Assembly (NCBI RefSeq): GCF_958301595.1
Contig: NZ_CATQJU010000001.1
Coordinates: 1,550,001-1,614,000 of the forward strand
Direction of reading: 5' to 3'
Length of the DNA stretch: 64,000 nt
From: Porphyromonas vaginalis
GTDB taxonomy: Bacteria; Bacteroidota; Bacteroidia; Bacteroidales; Porphyromonadaceae
Positions within the stretch are counted from its first letter, which is position 1, and each line of letters begins with the position of its first letter. The notes under the pieces were generated by a model, which worked only from the letters and a program-made list of their open reading frames with translations, did not search any database and was not told where the DNA came from. This document shows, one piece after another, positions 9,664 to 18,824 of this stretch. A program made the position numbers and the translations under genes.

Positions 9664-10893
9664 ATGCAAACAGACAAAATGAAGGTGTTGCTCTACCTCA
9701 AAAAGAGCGGATTGGACAGGTCGGGGCAAGCTCCGATTATGGGGCGGATAACTTACGGGCGAACGATAGCTCAGTTCAGCTGTAAGCTGTCGTGCGCCCC
9801 CAACTTGTGGAATGCTCGTGAGAGCAGGCTGAACGGCAAGAGCCGTGAAGCTGTGGCAACGAATGGCAAGTTGGAGCGTTTGCTGCTCTCGGCGCAGTCG
9901 GCTTATCAAACCCTTTGTGAGCGAGGGATTGTCTTTACAGCGACTGACATCAAGGAGTTGTTGCAAGGTAGTATGCAAAGCCAAATCACTTTCTTGGAGC
10001 GGTACGATCAAATGGTTGAAGAGATGAAGCAAAAGGTGGGTGTCGAGATAAAGGCAACAGCTCTGAATAGTTACTTTACTATTCGAAAGCATCTGCGAGC
10101 CTTTATCGAGGAGAAGTTCCACACTTCAGATATTGCTTTCAGTCAAATTGAAGAAGACTTCTTGGATTGCCTACAATGTTACTCTGTCGGAGAGCTGGGG
10201 CATTCGCAAGGTCATTATCGTAAGATGGCATCAGCGGTGAAGAAGGTCTGCCGTTTGGCGTATCGTGAAGGGTTGATAACACGACAACTATTTGCTCACG
10301 TAACGATCGAACGAGGGGAGAACAAACAACCTCGTGCATTGGACAGGGCATCGTTGGATAAGTTGCAGAGCCTGACCTTTGAGCCGTATGAGGTGGAGTT
10401 GGAGACTGCTCGTGACCTCTTTCTCTTCGCTTGCTATACGGGTGTTGCCTACTGCGATATGGTTGCCCTTAATCGGGAGCATCTCTTTGCAGATGATGAG
10501 GGGGCTTTATGGCTTAAGTTTCGCAGACAGAAGACCAATACGCTTTGTCGTGTGAAGCTCCTATCTGAAGCGGCCCGTCTGATGGAGCGGTATCAATCGG
10601 ACGAACGAACTACGCTCTTTGCTCCTATTCCCTATTCGGTTTACCTTGCCCACCTCAAAGCTCTACAACTTCGAGCTGGTATCTCTATTCCCCTTTCGGC
10701 ACACGTTGGTCGCCACACCTTTGCCACGTTGATAACTTTGGAGCGGGGCGTGCCGATTGAAACGGTGAGCCGAATGTTGGGGCATAGCAATATCCAAACG
10801 ACCGAGCGATATGCTCATGTGACTCCGAAGAAGCTTTTCGATGAGTTTGAGCAATTCCTCTCTTTCACTGAAGAGCTAACCTTAACCTTGTAA
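9664..10893 (+). CDS. Tyrosine-type site-specific recombinase (integrase 1)
   Basis: 409 residues. An arm-binding N-terminus and SAM-like core-binding domain (residues about 110-215) precede the catalytic domain. Visible catalytic residues are the HVGRHTF His-x-x-Arg box near 345, LGHSNIQ and the nucleophile Tyr near 380 in ERYAHVT. The position of the first catalytic Arg reads TGVAYCDM, with Ala instead of Arg; loss of this Arg is known in IntDOT of Bacteroides CTnDOT. Five bases separate it from integrase 2, so the two are cotranscribed. It probably integrates and excises the element. Confidence 0.93.
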   Translation: MQTDKMKVLLYLKKSGLDRSGQAPIMGRITYGRTIAQFSCKLSCAPNLWNARESRLNGKSREAVATNGKLERLLLSAQSAYQTLCERGIVFTATDIKELLQGSMQSQITFLERYDQMVEEMKQKVGVEIKATALNSYFTIRKHLRAFIEEKFHTSDIAFSQIEEDFLDCLQCYSVGELGHSQGHYRKMASAVKKVCRLAYREGLITRQLFAHVTIERGENKQPRALDRASLDKLQSLTFEPYEVELETARDLFLFACYTGVAYCDMVALNREHLFADDEGALWLKFRRQKTNTLCRVKLLSEAARLMERYQSDERTTLFAPIPYSVYLAHLKALQLRAGISIPLSAHVGRHTFATLITLERGVPIETVSRMLGHSNIQTTERYAHVTPKKLFDEFEQFLSFTEELTLTL

Positions 10894-10898
10894 GAGCT

Positions 10899-12080
10899 AT
10901 GCGCAGTACATTCAGAATACTATTCTACATCAATAAGAGCAAGACCAAAGCAGACGGCACAACGGCAATCCTTTGCCGGATCTCCATAGACGGAGAGAGC
11001 GTGGTGATAACCACAGGCGAAAGCACTGCCCCAAAGGATTGGAGCGTGAAGCGAGGGGAAACAAAGGAGAAGAAGACCAACCAACGCTTGCAAACCTTTC
11101 GTGAGAAAGTCGAACAAGGCTACAATACCTTGCTTTACAAGTATGGAGCAGTAAGTGCCGAGTTGCTGAAGAACTACTTGCAGGGTGTCGGAAAAACTCC
11201 AACGACACTGCTCGCTCTTAGTGCGGAAGAACTCAAAGCCCAACGAGAATGCAGTAGTGCGGGGACGTATAGAAACAATCGGTATGCCGATAGGCAGCTT
11301 AACTTTTTTGTGCGCAGTCGCAGTGAGCGGGATGTCCCCTTGTCGGCTCTTACGATTGAGTTCTTTGAAGATTATCGCTTCTATCTGAAGATGGAGGGTT
11401 ATGCACCCGCAACGATAAATAACCATCTCTGTTGGTTGAGTCGATTGATGTATCGAGCCGTCAGTCAGGGGACGATACGCTTCAATCCGTTTGAGGAAGT
11501 GAAGTATGAAGTCGTGGAGCGCAAACCTCGTTTTCTGAGTAAGGGCGATGTGTCAAAGCTCTTGGCATTCCCGCTTCAGGATGAAGGAGCAGAGCTAAGC
11601 CGAAGAATGTTCCTTTTTTCGGTCTTTACGGGCTTGGCATTTGTTGATTTACAAGGGCTACGAGCTTCGCAAATCGAGACGAACAGCGAGGGGAAGCGGT
11701 ATATTCGCAAAGCACGCCAAAAGACAGAAGTCGAGAACTTAATCCCACTACACCCGATAGCGGAGCAGATACTTTCGCTTTACACAAAGGAGAAAAGCAA
11801 GGGAGACTACAAGGTATTCCCCGATACGATGAGTAAAGACAAGCTATCCAAACACCTCAAAGCAATTGGGCTAGCGTGTGGCATTCGTACTCCGCTGACC
11901 TACCATGTCGGCAGACATTCGTTCGGCACGCTGACTTTGGAGGCTGGTATTCCGATAGAGAGCATCGCCAAGATGATGGGACACGCCTCCATTGCCAGCA
12001 CGCAAATCTACGCCCAAGTCACCGACCAGAAGATTGCAAAGGATATGGAGAGGTTGATCAAGAGAAAAACTAGGCTATAA
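10899..12080 (+). CDS. Tyrosine-type site-specific recombinase (integrase 2)
   Basis: 393 residues, same architecture as its upstream neighbour. Catalytic features are HVGRHSFGTL, MGHASIAS and the Tyr in TQIYAQVT near the C-terminus. The Arg I position again reads TGLAFVDL, without Arg. Tandem, non-identical integrases occur on several Bacteroidales mobilizable transposons; they may act together or divide integration and excision. Confidence 0.92.
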   Translation: MRSTFRILFYINKSKTKADGTTAILCRISIDGESVVITTGESTAPKDWSVKRGETKEKKTNQRLQTFREKVEQGYNTLLYKYGAVSAELLKNYLQGVGKTPTTLLALSAEELKAQRECSSAGTYRNNRYADRQLNFFVRSRSERDVPLSALTIEFFEDYRFYLKMEGYAPATINNHLCWLSRLMYRAVSQGTIRFNPFEEVKYEVVERKPRFLSKGDVSKLLAFPLQDEGAELSRRMFLFSVFTGLAFVDLQGLRASQIETNSEGKRYIRKARQKTEVENLIPLHPIAEQILSLYTKEKSKGDYKVFPDTMSKDKLSKHLKAIGLACGIRTPLTYHVGRHSFGTLTLEAGIPIESIAKMMGHASIASTQIYAQVTDQKIAKDMERLIKRKTRL

Positions 12081-12208
12081 AACTCCCTATGAAGCTTTCT
12101 CCTACATTTGTACCCCTGTTGCACTTGTCACTGGAATGTGCGTGAAAAAGAAAATTGAGAGAAAGTTTTGTCATGTCAGAATTTATTGCAACCTTTGCAT
12201 TAGAACGA

Positions 12209-12228
12209 AATACATAACGTTCTGTATT
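12209..12228. promoter_or_regulatory. Palindrome, candidate TetR operator
   Basis: AATACATAACGTTCTGTATT is palindromic at 18 of 20 positions and ends 12 bp before the tetR-family start codon. The length, symmetry and position fit an autoregulatory TetR-family operator. Confidence 0.6.
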
Positions 12229-12240
12229 GACTGACAAGAT

Positions 12241-12846
12241 ATGAAGACGACAAAAGAAACTATACTGAGGGAAAGCTTCAAGCTGTTCTTAGCTAAAGGT
12301 TATGATGGCACTAGTGTACCAGACATTGAACGTGCTGCAAAGATTACCCGTGGTGCCATATTCCATCACTTCATCAATAAGGAGGATATATTTAAGCAGT
12401 CGGCGGACTATTTCGTCCTTTCTTTTCTTGAAGAGGTCAACTATGGAAAAGAATACTTGAATAGCTCAACACCCTTAAAAACGTTTATGAGCAAGTGCTT
12501 GGAAATCATTGAAGCAAGAATGGAGAAATTCTTGCAAAAGACAACAGTGGAAATAACCCCCGCAAGCTTTATGAGCTTTACCCTTTATCTGAAAGATCAC
12601 TACGAAGGATGGCAAGAGAAAGCTCTTGAATACGAAAATGGAAAGATAGATGCTTGGAAGAAAGCAATCAACTTAGCTAAAGAAAAGAACGAAATACGCC
12701 TTGACTCAGATGAGACATTGCTTGCAAGCACTTTTCATAACCTATATAAGGGTTTGTCATATGGAGGAGCCTTAGTGGATAAATTGTCCATCCCTGACTT
12801 ACAGAGACTTTGGGATTATATCTACCAGCAACAAGCTATAAAATAA
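12241..12846 (+). CDS. TetR/AcrR family transcriptional regulator
   Basis: 201 residues. The N-terminal HTH is typical: KETILRESFKLFLAKGYDGTSV, then IERAAKITRGAIFHHFINKEDIF at residues about 5-52, followed by an all-helical ligand-binding domain. A palindrome just upstream is a likely operator. It lies directly before the outer-membrane-protein gene, which it may control. Base composition is much AT-richer than the chromosomal neighbours, consistent with acquired cargo. The ligand cannot be told from the sequence. Confidence 0.93.
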   Translation: MKTTKETILRESFKLFLAKGYDGTSVPDIERAAKITRGAIFHHFINKEDIFKQSADYFVLSFLEEVNYGKEYLNSSTPLKTFMSKCLEIIEARMEKFLQKTTVEITPASFMSFTLYLKDHYEGWQEKALEYENGKIDAWKKAINLAKEKNEIRLDSDETLLASTFHNLYKGLSYGGALVDKLSIPDLQRLWDYIYQQQAIK

Positions 12847-12858
12847 GACTAATGAACT

Positions 12859-12990
12859 ATGGACAGAAGTGTTTATATAAACAAGATTGCTTTGTTTCTT
12901 CCCAATTGTCCCATCAGCAATGAGGAGATGGAGGATTACATCGGTCTCATTGGTGGAATAGCAATACGGAACAAACAGAACACGGTAGTA
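12859..12990 (+). pseudogene. Remnant of a ketoacyl-synthase-III-like gene N-terminus
   Basis: The peptide begins MDRSVYINKIALFLPN followed by CPISNEEMEDYIGLIGG, which looks like the N-terminus of the FabH-like synthases of Bacteroidetes dialkylresorcinol-type clusters. The similarity fades after about 40 residues, no catalytic region follows, and the frame runs into the next gene. It is 12 bp after tetR. I read it as a deletion remnant, with the true membrane-protein start at 13033. Confidence 0.5.
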
Positions 12991-13032
12991 ACGATTAAAA
13001 CACCTTCTATCTTAAATTTTAGTATAATCCAT

Positions 13033-15342
13033 ATGAAAAGACTATTTTTGTTCGCGTTCATGGTTTGCACATTTAGCAACATAAATGCGCAGTATTCTAT
13101 TATTGGAAAAGTCCTCATCGAGAATGGTGACACCCTTGAATCCAATGTACAGCTGTACACCAAAAGCCATATGGTTGTCTCTGCCGTACAAACACAGAAA
13201 GGAATGTTTTCATTCTCAAATCTCGCAAAAAACAATTTTTATTATGTGGTTGCATCACATGTCGGATATACTACTGACACAATAAAGATAGACCGCATAA
13301 CAAAGGATCTGAACATTGGGATAATGTTCCTTAAAAACAGTGTTACTACGTTGGACGAAGTTACCGTTGTGGGAAGCAGCATAAGTTTTCAAAATGGAAG
13401 CAAAAGAATTTTCCCCAATGAATTTCAAAGAAACAGTCCTGACGCTATGGTTATGCTTGACAAGATGAACCTGTCGAGGATTAATGTTGACCCACTAACA
13501 AAAAGCCTGACACTGAACGGTGGCGGAAGCGTTAAGACATTGCTTAACGGAAAGGAGGTATCAGCCGTTGAAATTGCTGCACTTTCCCCGGAAATTATAC
13601 AGCGCGTAGAATACCACGACACGCCGGAAGCACGGTATGGCAATGCAGACGTGGTCTTGGACTTTATTACCAAAAACGACCAAGTTGGCGCAAGGGTTTA
13701 CCTTTCTTTGTGGCAGGGGCTTTTAACGAGTTTCGGAGAGGACTACATTTCCTTGAAATTCAACCGCCGGAACAGCCAGTTTTCATTAGACTACAATATG
13801 GCATACCGCAATTGGAAACACCTCAGCAGGGAATATGAAGAGGACTTTAATCTGCAAAATGAGAACTTTTCGAGAACCGAACTGGGGCATCCTGGACGAT
13901 TCAGATACGACAACCACAACATACGTTTCAATTACAACTATCAGGAGAACAAGAAAATAATTAACTTTTCACTGGGATCTGCCATCCAAAATGCGCCATA
14001 TAAAGAGTGGAACAGTGATTTGCACTATAAAGGGACAACACTCAACTTATACGACAATGCGAAATCATCGGGCACAAATCCTTATTCGCAACTATATATA
14101 CAGTTGCCCATAGGAGAAAATCAACTATATGTAATGAATCTCTCTGGTCAATACAACAAAGGGAAATACAACCGTCTGTATCAGGAGGCAGACAACGAAA
14201 GTGAATCCAACCAATTCTGCAGTAATGTCCGTGAGATTCAAAAAGGCTATGCGCTGTCGCAATTATACGAGAATAGGCAGAATTGGGGGACTTTGACCAT
14301 TGGAGCAAACTTCAACCAGCAGTTTACCAAAAGCGACTACAATTCAGTCCGAAACGATATGACACAGGAGCATCACACAGACCAACGACAGACCAACCTT
14401 TATTCTTATGCACAATGGGGAAAGGCATGGAGCGAACTTTATTGCCGAGTGGGCATTGGACTGAACCAGCGATGGATGCATGTGGGAGAACAGAAACAAA
14501 GCACCTTTACGATTCGTCCGATGCTATTCGTTCGTTATACCGTTTCTCCAAAAATCGAACTTCGTTATCAGGGGGCGGTCTCTAATATAATGCCTACACT
14601 TTCGGCTATTTCTGACTATTCACAGGAAATAGATTTTATACAGATACAGCGAGGTAATCCTAATCTCAAGCCGCAGATTGATTTCTATAATGCGTTGGTA
14701 TTCAATTATAAATTCACAAAAACAGCATTGGCTCTCTACTTGAATGAAACATATTCAAAGTCGCCAATCATGGAATGCACATATCTGGATAATGAAAAGG
14801 TGGTCAGAACCATGGAAAACCACAAGAATTTTCAGAACTATAATGCGGAATTTGAATATGGAGGGCAGCCTTTTGGCAATCTGCTGTCGTTCAAAGTTTA
14901 TACCGGCTTGAAATTTTATAAAAGCAATAGCAACCAATACACTCACCGCAAAACAATACCCTACTATGGAGGTCAGGTTTCTGTTTACTATAAACAATTC
15001 ACTATGAGATGGCAGTTTCGCAAGAATGTGCAGGACAGGTTTTGGGGAGAAACGCTTTATCGATATGAAGACGGCCACATGTTGTCGTTTGGCTATCAGA
15101 CAAATAAATTCAGCCTTTCTGCCGATGTGCTGAATCTGTTTTCTTTGAAGCATATTTCCGCACAAGAAAACTATTCAAGCGTGGCTCCTTACAAACGCTA
15201 TGAATATCTTGATGAAACAAGAAATCTTATACGTTTAAACCTTACGCTGAATCTATCGTTTGGTAAAAAATACGAGGAGGCTTCAAAACGCATAAACAGC
15301 AACACAAGCAGTGAATCATCCGTCATTAAAGGAGAGAAATAA
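13033..15342 (+). CDS. Outer membrane beta-barrel protein with carboxypeptidase-D-like plug
   Basis: 769 residues from the ATG at 13033, chosen because it begins a signal peptide (MKRLFLFAFMVCTF, cleavage after NINA). The frame is open from 12859 but the extra part belongs to a remnant of another gene. Residues about 20-100 form a regulatory-like domain (YSIIGKVLIENGDTLESN), followed by a short plug-like region and a long barrel rich in alternating aromatic strands, as in OMP_b-brl_3 proteins. Codon use is AT-rich. Next to a decayed peptidase-type ABC transporter, it may once have belonged to a peptide export cluster (inference). Confidence 0.85.
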   Translation: MKRLFLFAFMVCTFSNINAQYSIIGKVLIENGDTLESNVQLYTKSHMVVSAVQTQKGMFSFSNLAKNNFYYVVASHVGYTTDTIKIDRITKDLNIGIMFLKNSVTTLDEVTVVGSSISFQNGSKRIFPNEFQRNSPDAMVMLDKMNLSRINVDPLTKSLTLNGGGSVKTLLNGKEVSAVEIAALSPEIIQRVEYHDTPEARYGNADVVLDFITKNDQVGARVYLSLWQGLLTSFGEDYISLKFNRRNSQFSLDYNMAYRNWKHLSREYEEDFNLQNENFSRTELGHPGRFRYDNHNIRFNYNYQENKKIINFSLGSAIQNAPYKEWNSDLHYKGTTLNLYDNAKSSGTNPYSQLYIQLPIGENQLYVMNLSGQYNKGKYNRLYQEADNESESNQFCSNVREIQKGYALSQLYENRQNWGTLTIGANFNQQFTKSDYNSVRNDMTQEHHTDQRQTNLYSYAQWGKAWSELYCRVGIGLNQRWMHVGEQKQSTFTIRPMLFVRYTVSPKIELRYQGAVSNIMPTLSAISDYSQEIDFIQIQRGNPNLKPQIDFYNALVFNYKFTKTALALYLNETYSKSPIMECTYLDNEKVVRTMENHKNFQNYNAEFEYGGQPFGNLLSFKVYTGLKFYKSNSNQYTHRKTIPYYGGQVSVYYKQFTMRWQFRKNVQDRFWGETLYRYEDGHMLSFGYQTNKFSLSADVLNLFSLKHISAQENYSSVAPYKRYEYLDETRNLIRLNLTLNLSFGKKYEEASKRINSNTSSESSVIKGEK

Positions 15343-15351
15343 TAATAATTT

Positions 15352-15516
15352 TTGATTTTAATAGCGGGTCTTGCAATAAAACGACAGCGAGATGCTATGG
15401 ATTGCGGTCCTTCCTGTTTGGCGATGATAGCCAAACATTATGGACAGTAAGCTGATAAGGAGCAATTGCGGAAAATCTGTTCCTTAGCCCAAGTTTCACG
15501 GGAGGAAACGTGTAAT
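15352..15516 (+). pseudogene. Remnant of C39-peptidase bacteriocin ABC transporter
   Basis: The translation includes KRQRDAMDCGPSCLAMIAKH, the N-terminus of a C39 peptidase domain with the catalytic Cys in DCGPSC. An in-frame stop follows at 15448, weaker similarity (DKEQLRKIC) continues to another stop at 15514, and the IS transposase begins at about 15.5 kb. No ATP-binding or membrane part is found on the far side of the IS. This is a broken gene for an ABC exporter that processes double-glycine leader peptides. Confidence 0.75.
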
Positions 15517-15546
15517 GGTTGCTAGGTGCGGGCGGGAGCGTTTCGG

Positions 15547-17454
15547 TTATGGACTTTGTGTCCTACAGATTTTGATTTTCCTGAAGGGGGCTTCTCGTAA
15601 GCCTAGCTTTTGGTAGATCTCGGTCGCTTGTTTTGAGGGCTTGCTACATTGTCGCATTTCGACTTTTTCGCCCAGCGGGTTGACGCCCTCGGTGGTGACC
15701 AACTTCTGTGTAGACATACGTCGGACGATCTCCCGCCAGTAGCAATTCTCGCCCTGCGCCTTGAGTCCACAGCGTATGGTGTTGACAACCCAATAAGCGA
15801 GCAGACCAAAGAAAAGATGAGCATCGCTGCGTTGATCCGTCTGATGAAAGAGCGGGCGCAAGTGTAGGTCCGTCTTGAGCTGACGATTCGTGCACTCGAT
15901 TTCTCGGATCAAGTTGTAGTAGTCCCAAGTGGTGCGCTCGTCTAGTGTACGGACGTTGGTGCGCAGGAAGTAGACGCCGTGACCGCCCTCCACCTTGGAG
16001 AGGTCTTTGATCTTCCAAGCCACCTCTTGCATCTCTAAGGGCTTCTCCTCACTGCGGATGTAGCCTATCTCGTAGTAGCGTGCGATCGACGGATAACGCT
16101 CTATGGCTCTGCCTGTTCGTTCCACAACTTTCTCGTACTTCTTCGTGCCGCCCTTCTTCTTGATCGCCTCGTTTATCTTGACCAGTTCAGCTTCAAAACG
16201 ACTGCGCCACTGCCTATTCATAGAAGCTTCGGTCATCGCTTTCGAGGGGGAGGTAATCTCTAGGAAATAGTCCTCATCGGGAGCTGTGTGCACCTCACGA
16301 AGCTTGATTTCTCGCTTGCTGGAGTCCTGCACGATGACACTCTTGTGATCCTCTCGGAGGGTGTACTCCTTCAGTCTCGTACGCGAGACGCAGAGGTAGT
16401 TGTAGCCCTTAGCCTTGATCTTCGTTAGGTTCTCCTCTGTGGCAATGCCCGCGTCCATGACGATCAGCGTCTTTTCCTTTCTGGCAGGGCTTTTCTGAGC
16501 CAAACTCTCAATCATGTCGGGCAAAGACTTCGGGTCAGCCGTATTGCCCTCGAGGATCGAAGAGTAGCGAATGAACCCCTCTTTGTTGATGCACAGTGCC
16601 AAGACAAGGAGCTTGCAATCGGAGCGTTTTTCCTTGGAGCGACCAAACTTGCTCTTCTGGCTATTGCGCTTGCTCCCCTCAAAATAGAAGTTCGTCAAGT
16701 CAAACAGCATCAGCTTATTGTCTATATTAAAGAGGTGGTCGGTCATCATGCAGAGATGCTGCTCGAGTTGCTCCTTGAGGGCAAAGAGTTGGTCGGTAAT
16801 CGTGTAGAGCGCATTCCTGACTGGGAGCCAATCGGGGCGACCTGAGTAGAGCTCAGCCGCCGCCGAATTGTCCCGCATGGTGAAGTATGAGGCATACTCA
16901 GAAGTGGCGTAGACGGTACGAACGATCAGTGCCGAGAGAGCCGTATGGATGGCCTGCTCCGACCAACCTTGATGCTTCAAAAAGCGCTCCAGCTCTAGCT
17001 TATCGATCGTTTGCTTGCAGAGCCACTCAGCTCCCACATTACGGGCATCGGTGTGCTTGGCGGTGTCCAGGTCAATGTAGTGCTCCGCCTCCTTGCGAGC
17101 AGCCTGCTCCCGCTTGTCAAAGCGGTCTATCCCGCCTTCCTGAATCATCCTATTCCACCATTCGTCAGCCTTAGCTTGTTCGTGCTCAGTCAACCCATTG
17201 AGTCGTTCGCTGAAGAGTGCTTTGGTGTGGCGATTCTCAAACCTATTCGTCAGTGCACGCGCTATCTTCTTAGCCTGCAGGGCATCGATGGAGGGGTCGA
17301 AGCCGACGTTGAGCAGGATCAGCGAATGGACATTTTCACGCACATCACGGTAAGACTCCTTCAGTCGATAATAAGGAGCCTTCTCGCCGATAGCTGGGTT
17401 GAAACGGGTTTGAACATTTGCGTGCATGGCGCAAAGTAACGACAAATATTTCAA
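15547..17454 (-). CDS. IS1634-like transposase
   Basis: 635 residues. The DDE catalytic core is visible: first Asp in LFDLTNFYFEG, second Asp in VMDAGIATEEN and the Glu in YYNLIREIECTNRQ, followed by the HLFFGLLAYWVV region. Length and motifs fit the IS1634/IS4-type group. It is inserted in the mobile element's cargo and truncates the C39 transporter remnant. Terminal inverted repeats could not be set; a near-identical direct repeat, GTGTCCTACARAT, lies at 15558-15570 and 17461-17473. Confidence 0.9.
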   Translation of the reverse strand: MKYLSLLCAMHANVQTRFNPAIGEKAPYYRLKESYRDVRENVHSLILLNVGFDPSIDALQAKKIARALTNRFENRHTKALFSERLNGLTEHEQAKADEWWNRMIQEGGIDRFDKREQAARKEAEHYIDLDTAKHTDARNVGAEWLCKQTIDKLELERFLKHQGWSEQAIHTALSALIVRTVYATSEYASYFTMRDNSAAAELYSGRPDWLPVRNALYTITDQLFALKEQLEQHLCMMTDHLFNIDNKLMLFDLTNFYFEGSKRNSQKSKFGRSKEKRSDCKLLVLALCINKEGFIRYSSILEGNTADPKSLPDMIESLAQKSPARKEKTLIVMDAGIATEENLTKIKAKGYNYLCVSRTRLKEYTLREDHKSVIVQDSSKREIKLREVHTAPDEDYFLEITSPSKAMTEASMNRQWRSRFEAELVKINEAIKKKGGTKKYEKVVERTGRAIERYPSIARYYEIGYIRSEEKPLEMQEVAWKIKDLSKVEGGHGVYFLRTNVRTLDERTTWDYYNLIREIECTNRQLKTDLHLRPLFHQTDQRSDAHLFFGLLAYWVVNTIRCGLKAQGENCYWREIVRRMSTQKLVTTEGVNPLGEKVEMRQCSKPSKQATEIYQKLGLREAPFRKIKICRTQSP

Positions 17455-17540
17455 CCAAAAGTGTCCTACAAATCGGAATCAGCACCGCTCACCGAAGAGC
17501 TATCTTTGACACACAGCTAGTTACGACTCTCGCCTCTTCA

Positions 17541-17574
17541 AGTTTCGGGGCAAAACGCCCCGAAACTCGTTTTT
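17541..17574 (+). terminator. Intrinsic terminator-like hairpin
   Basis: AGTTTCGGGGC (17541-17551) pairs perfectly with GCCCCGAAACT (17557-17567) around an AAAAC loop, and a TTTTT run follows on the plus strand. It lies outside the transposase gene. Confidence 0.7.
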
Positions 17575-17771
17575 GCCGTGAAACTTGGGATAGGATAGGC
17601 TATAGGACAGCTTTTTTAGCTCATTGAGCAGGTCAGAGAGGATACTTTCCTCTTCTGGCTTGCTCAATTGCTTTTTAGTCCTTTTGCTTGATAAGCAGAC
17701 AATTCAAATAATAGAGGGTCTTCAAATCAAGAATAGATCTTTCATTCGATAGCGATAATCTATGAAATGAC

Positions 17772-17812
17772 AAAAGCCCCCGAAAGTTTTCTTAAACTTT
17801 CGGGGGGCTTTT
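17772..17812 (-). terminator. Bidirectional terminator after the excisionase genes
   Basis: AAAAGCCCCCGAAAGTTT pairs with AAACTTTCGGGGGGCTTTT around a TCTT loop. It overlaps the stop codon of the HTH gene at 17811 and would end the minus-strand HTH operon. Confidence 0.85.
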
Positions 17813-18098
17813 ATCTTCTATAGTTCTCACTCAGTATTCTGTTGATGTCTGAGAGGCGATAGAGAATCTTCCCTGCGATTTGTGTGTAAGGGATGATGTT
17901 TTTATCCCGATAGTCTTGCAGGGTGCGAGGGGAAAGGAACAATCTCTCGCAAACCTCCCTTCCTGTGAGATAGATTTCACCTTCAAAAAGAGGACGATGA
18001 GTTTGAGCGATACTTCTCACTCGATTCGTCAAACCTTTAATGCCAGAGATGAGTTGTTTCATCTCTGGTGTTTCTTTATTGATCGTTTCGTACTCCAT
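17811..18098 (-). CDS. HTH (MerR-like/HTH_17) protein, putative excisionase
   Basis: 95 residues. The C-terminal half has the winged-helix pattern LTGREVCERLFLSPRTLQDY, then RDKNIIPYTQIAGKILYRLSDI, characteristic of HTH_17 excisionase-type proteins. It lies 5 bp after a similar gene on the same strand, and a strong terminator follows its stop. In Bacteroides mobile elements such pairs act as recombination directionality factors or regulators; which applies here is not shown. Confidence 0.87.
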   Translation of the reverse strand: MEYETINKETPEMKQLISGIKGLTNRVRSIAQTHRPLFEGEIYLTGREVCERLFLSPRTLQDYRDKNIIPYTQIAGKILYRLSDINRILSENYRR

Positions 18099-18103
18099 AG
18101 TCG

Positions 18104-18382
18104 TTAGCCTTTACGAGTGTTAGAGTTGGCGAGGAGAGCTTCCACATCCTCTCGCTTGTAATAGCACTTATGTCCGATTTGGATAAAGGGTAGCACGGAC
18201 GAGTCCCGATAGTGCTGCAATGTTCGCTTACTGATGTTCAGTATTCGGCATACATCCCCATTGTGTAATAAGTCAGGGAATTGAGCTGGTGGCGCAAAAT
18301 GTTCATTGAAACTCTTTGTCAGCTCCTCGATGCACTCTTTCAGTTCCTCCCAAGCGGAGGTGTCAATGGCAGTAAATCTCAT
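18104..18382 (-). CDS. HTH (HTH_17) protein, putative excisionase
   Basis: 92 residues. The DNA-binding motif GDVCRILNISKRTLQHYRDS followed by VLPFIQIGHKCYYKREDVEALL is the same type as in the downstream gene, suggesting an old duplication. A minus-strand TACTTTTG element (18430-18423) lies 41 bp upstream and is a candidate -7 box. It probably controls excision or mobilization. Confidence 0.87.
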   Translation of the reverse strand: MRFTAIDTSAWEELKECIEELTKSFNEHFAPPAQFPDLLHNGDVCRILNISKRTLQHYRDSSVLPFIQIGHKCYYKREDVEALLANSNTRKG

Positions 18383-18824
18383 TTTGTTGTTGTGTTATTT
18401 GCGTTGTTATTACTTTCTGACGCAAAAGTAAGCAGGCTCTTTCTCTATTCCTTTAAGCGCAGAGACAGCGGGATATACGAGGAAATATTAGGAAGAGTAG
18501 CTCTTGACCGCTGTATGATTGTCCATACTTTATCCCATTGCGTCACTAGTCCAAGTAGTCACTTCAAACCATCGAAGTAAAGCAACGCACCCCATAGCAA
18601 ACGACACACTTTTCGTTAGTGCTATTTGCACACTCATAGAGCCTCTTTTCCTCCAATTGGATTGTGAAAAGGGGCTTTTCGTTGTGTCGTGTCTGAGAAA
18701 AGCGATGCACTCTGAAGCAAGAAAACCGTCCTTGTGCTTCTTGCGAAAAAACTCTTCTAACTTGGCTTTAGCTCTCGAAAAGGAGCTAATCATCAAAACA
18801 ATGTAATACAAAGCAATCCGCACA
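18383..18824. other. Intergenic region with nested hairpins upstream of vapE-like gene
   Basis: No gene seen. ACGACACA at about 18600 pairs with TGTGTCGT near 18699, enclosing a hairpin AGCCTCTTTTC...GAAAAGGGGCTTTT (about 18641-18682). The inner hairpin ends in TTTT and could terminate transcription. The region may carry a regulatory leader or antisense RNA for the VapE-type gene. Confidence 0.45.

Noticed and set aside
9484-10122. 212-codon minus-strand frame overlapping the integrase 1 gene
   Set aside because: It lies antisense to a well-supported integrase and has no recognised domain.
17011-17439. 142-codon frame antisense to the transposase
   Set aside because: Shadow of the transposase N-terminus; no independent support.
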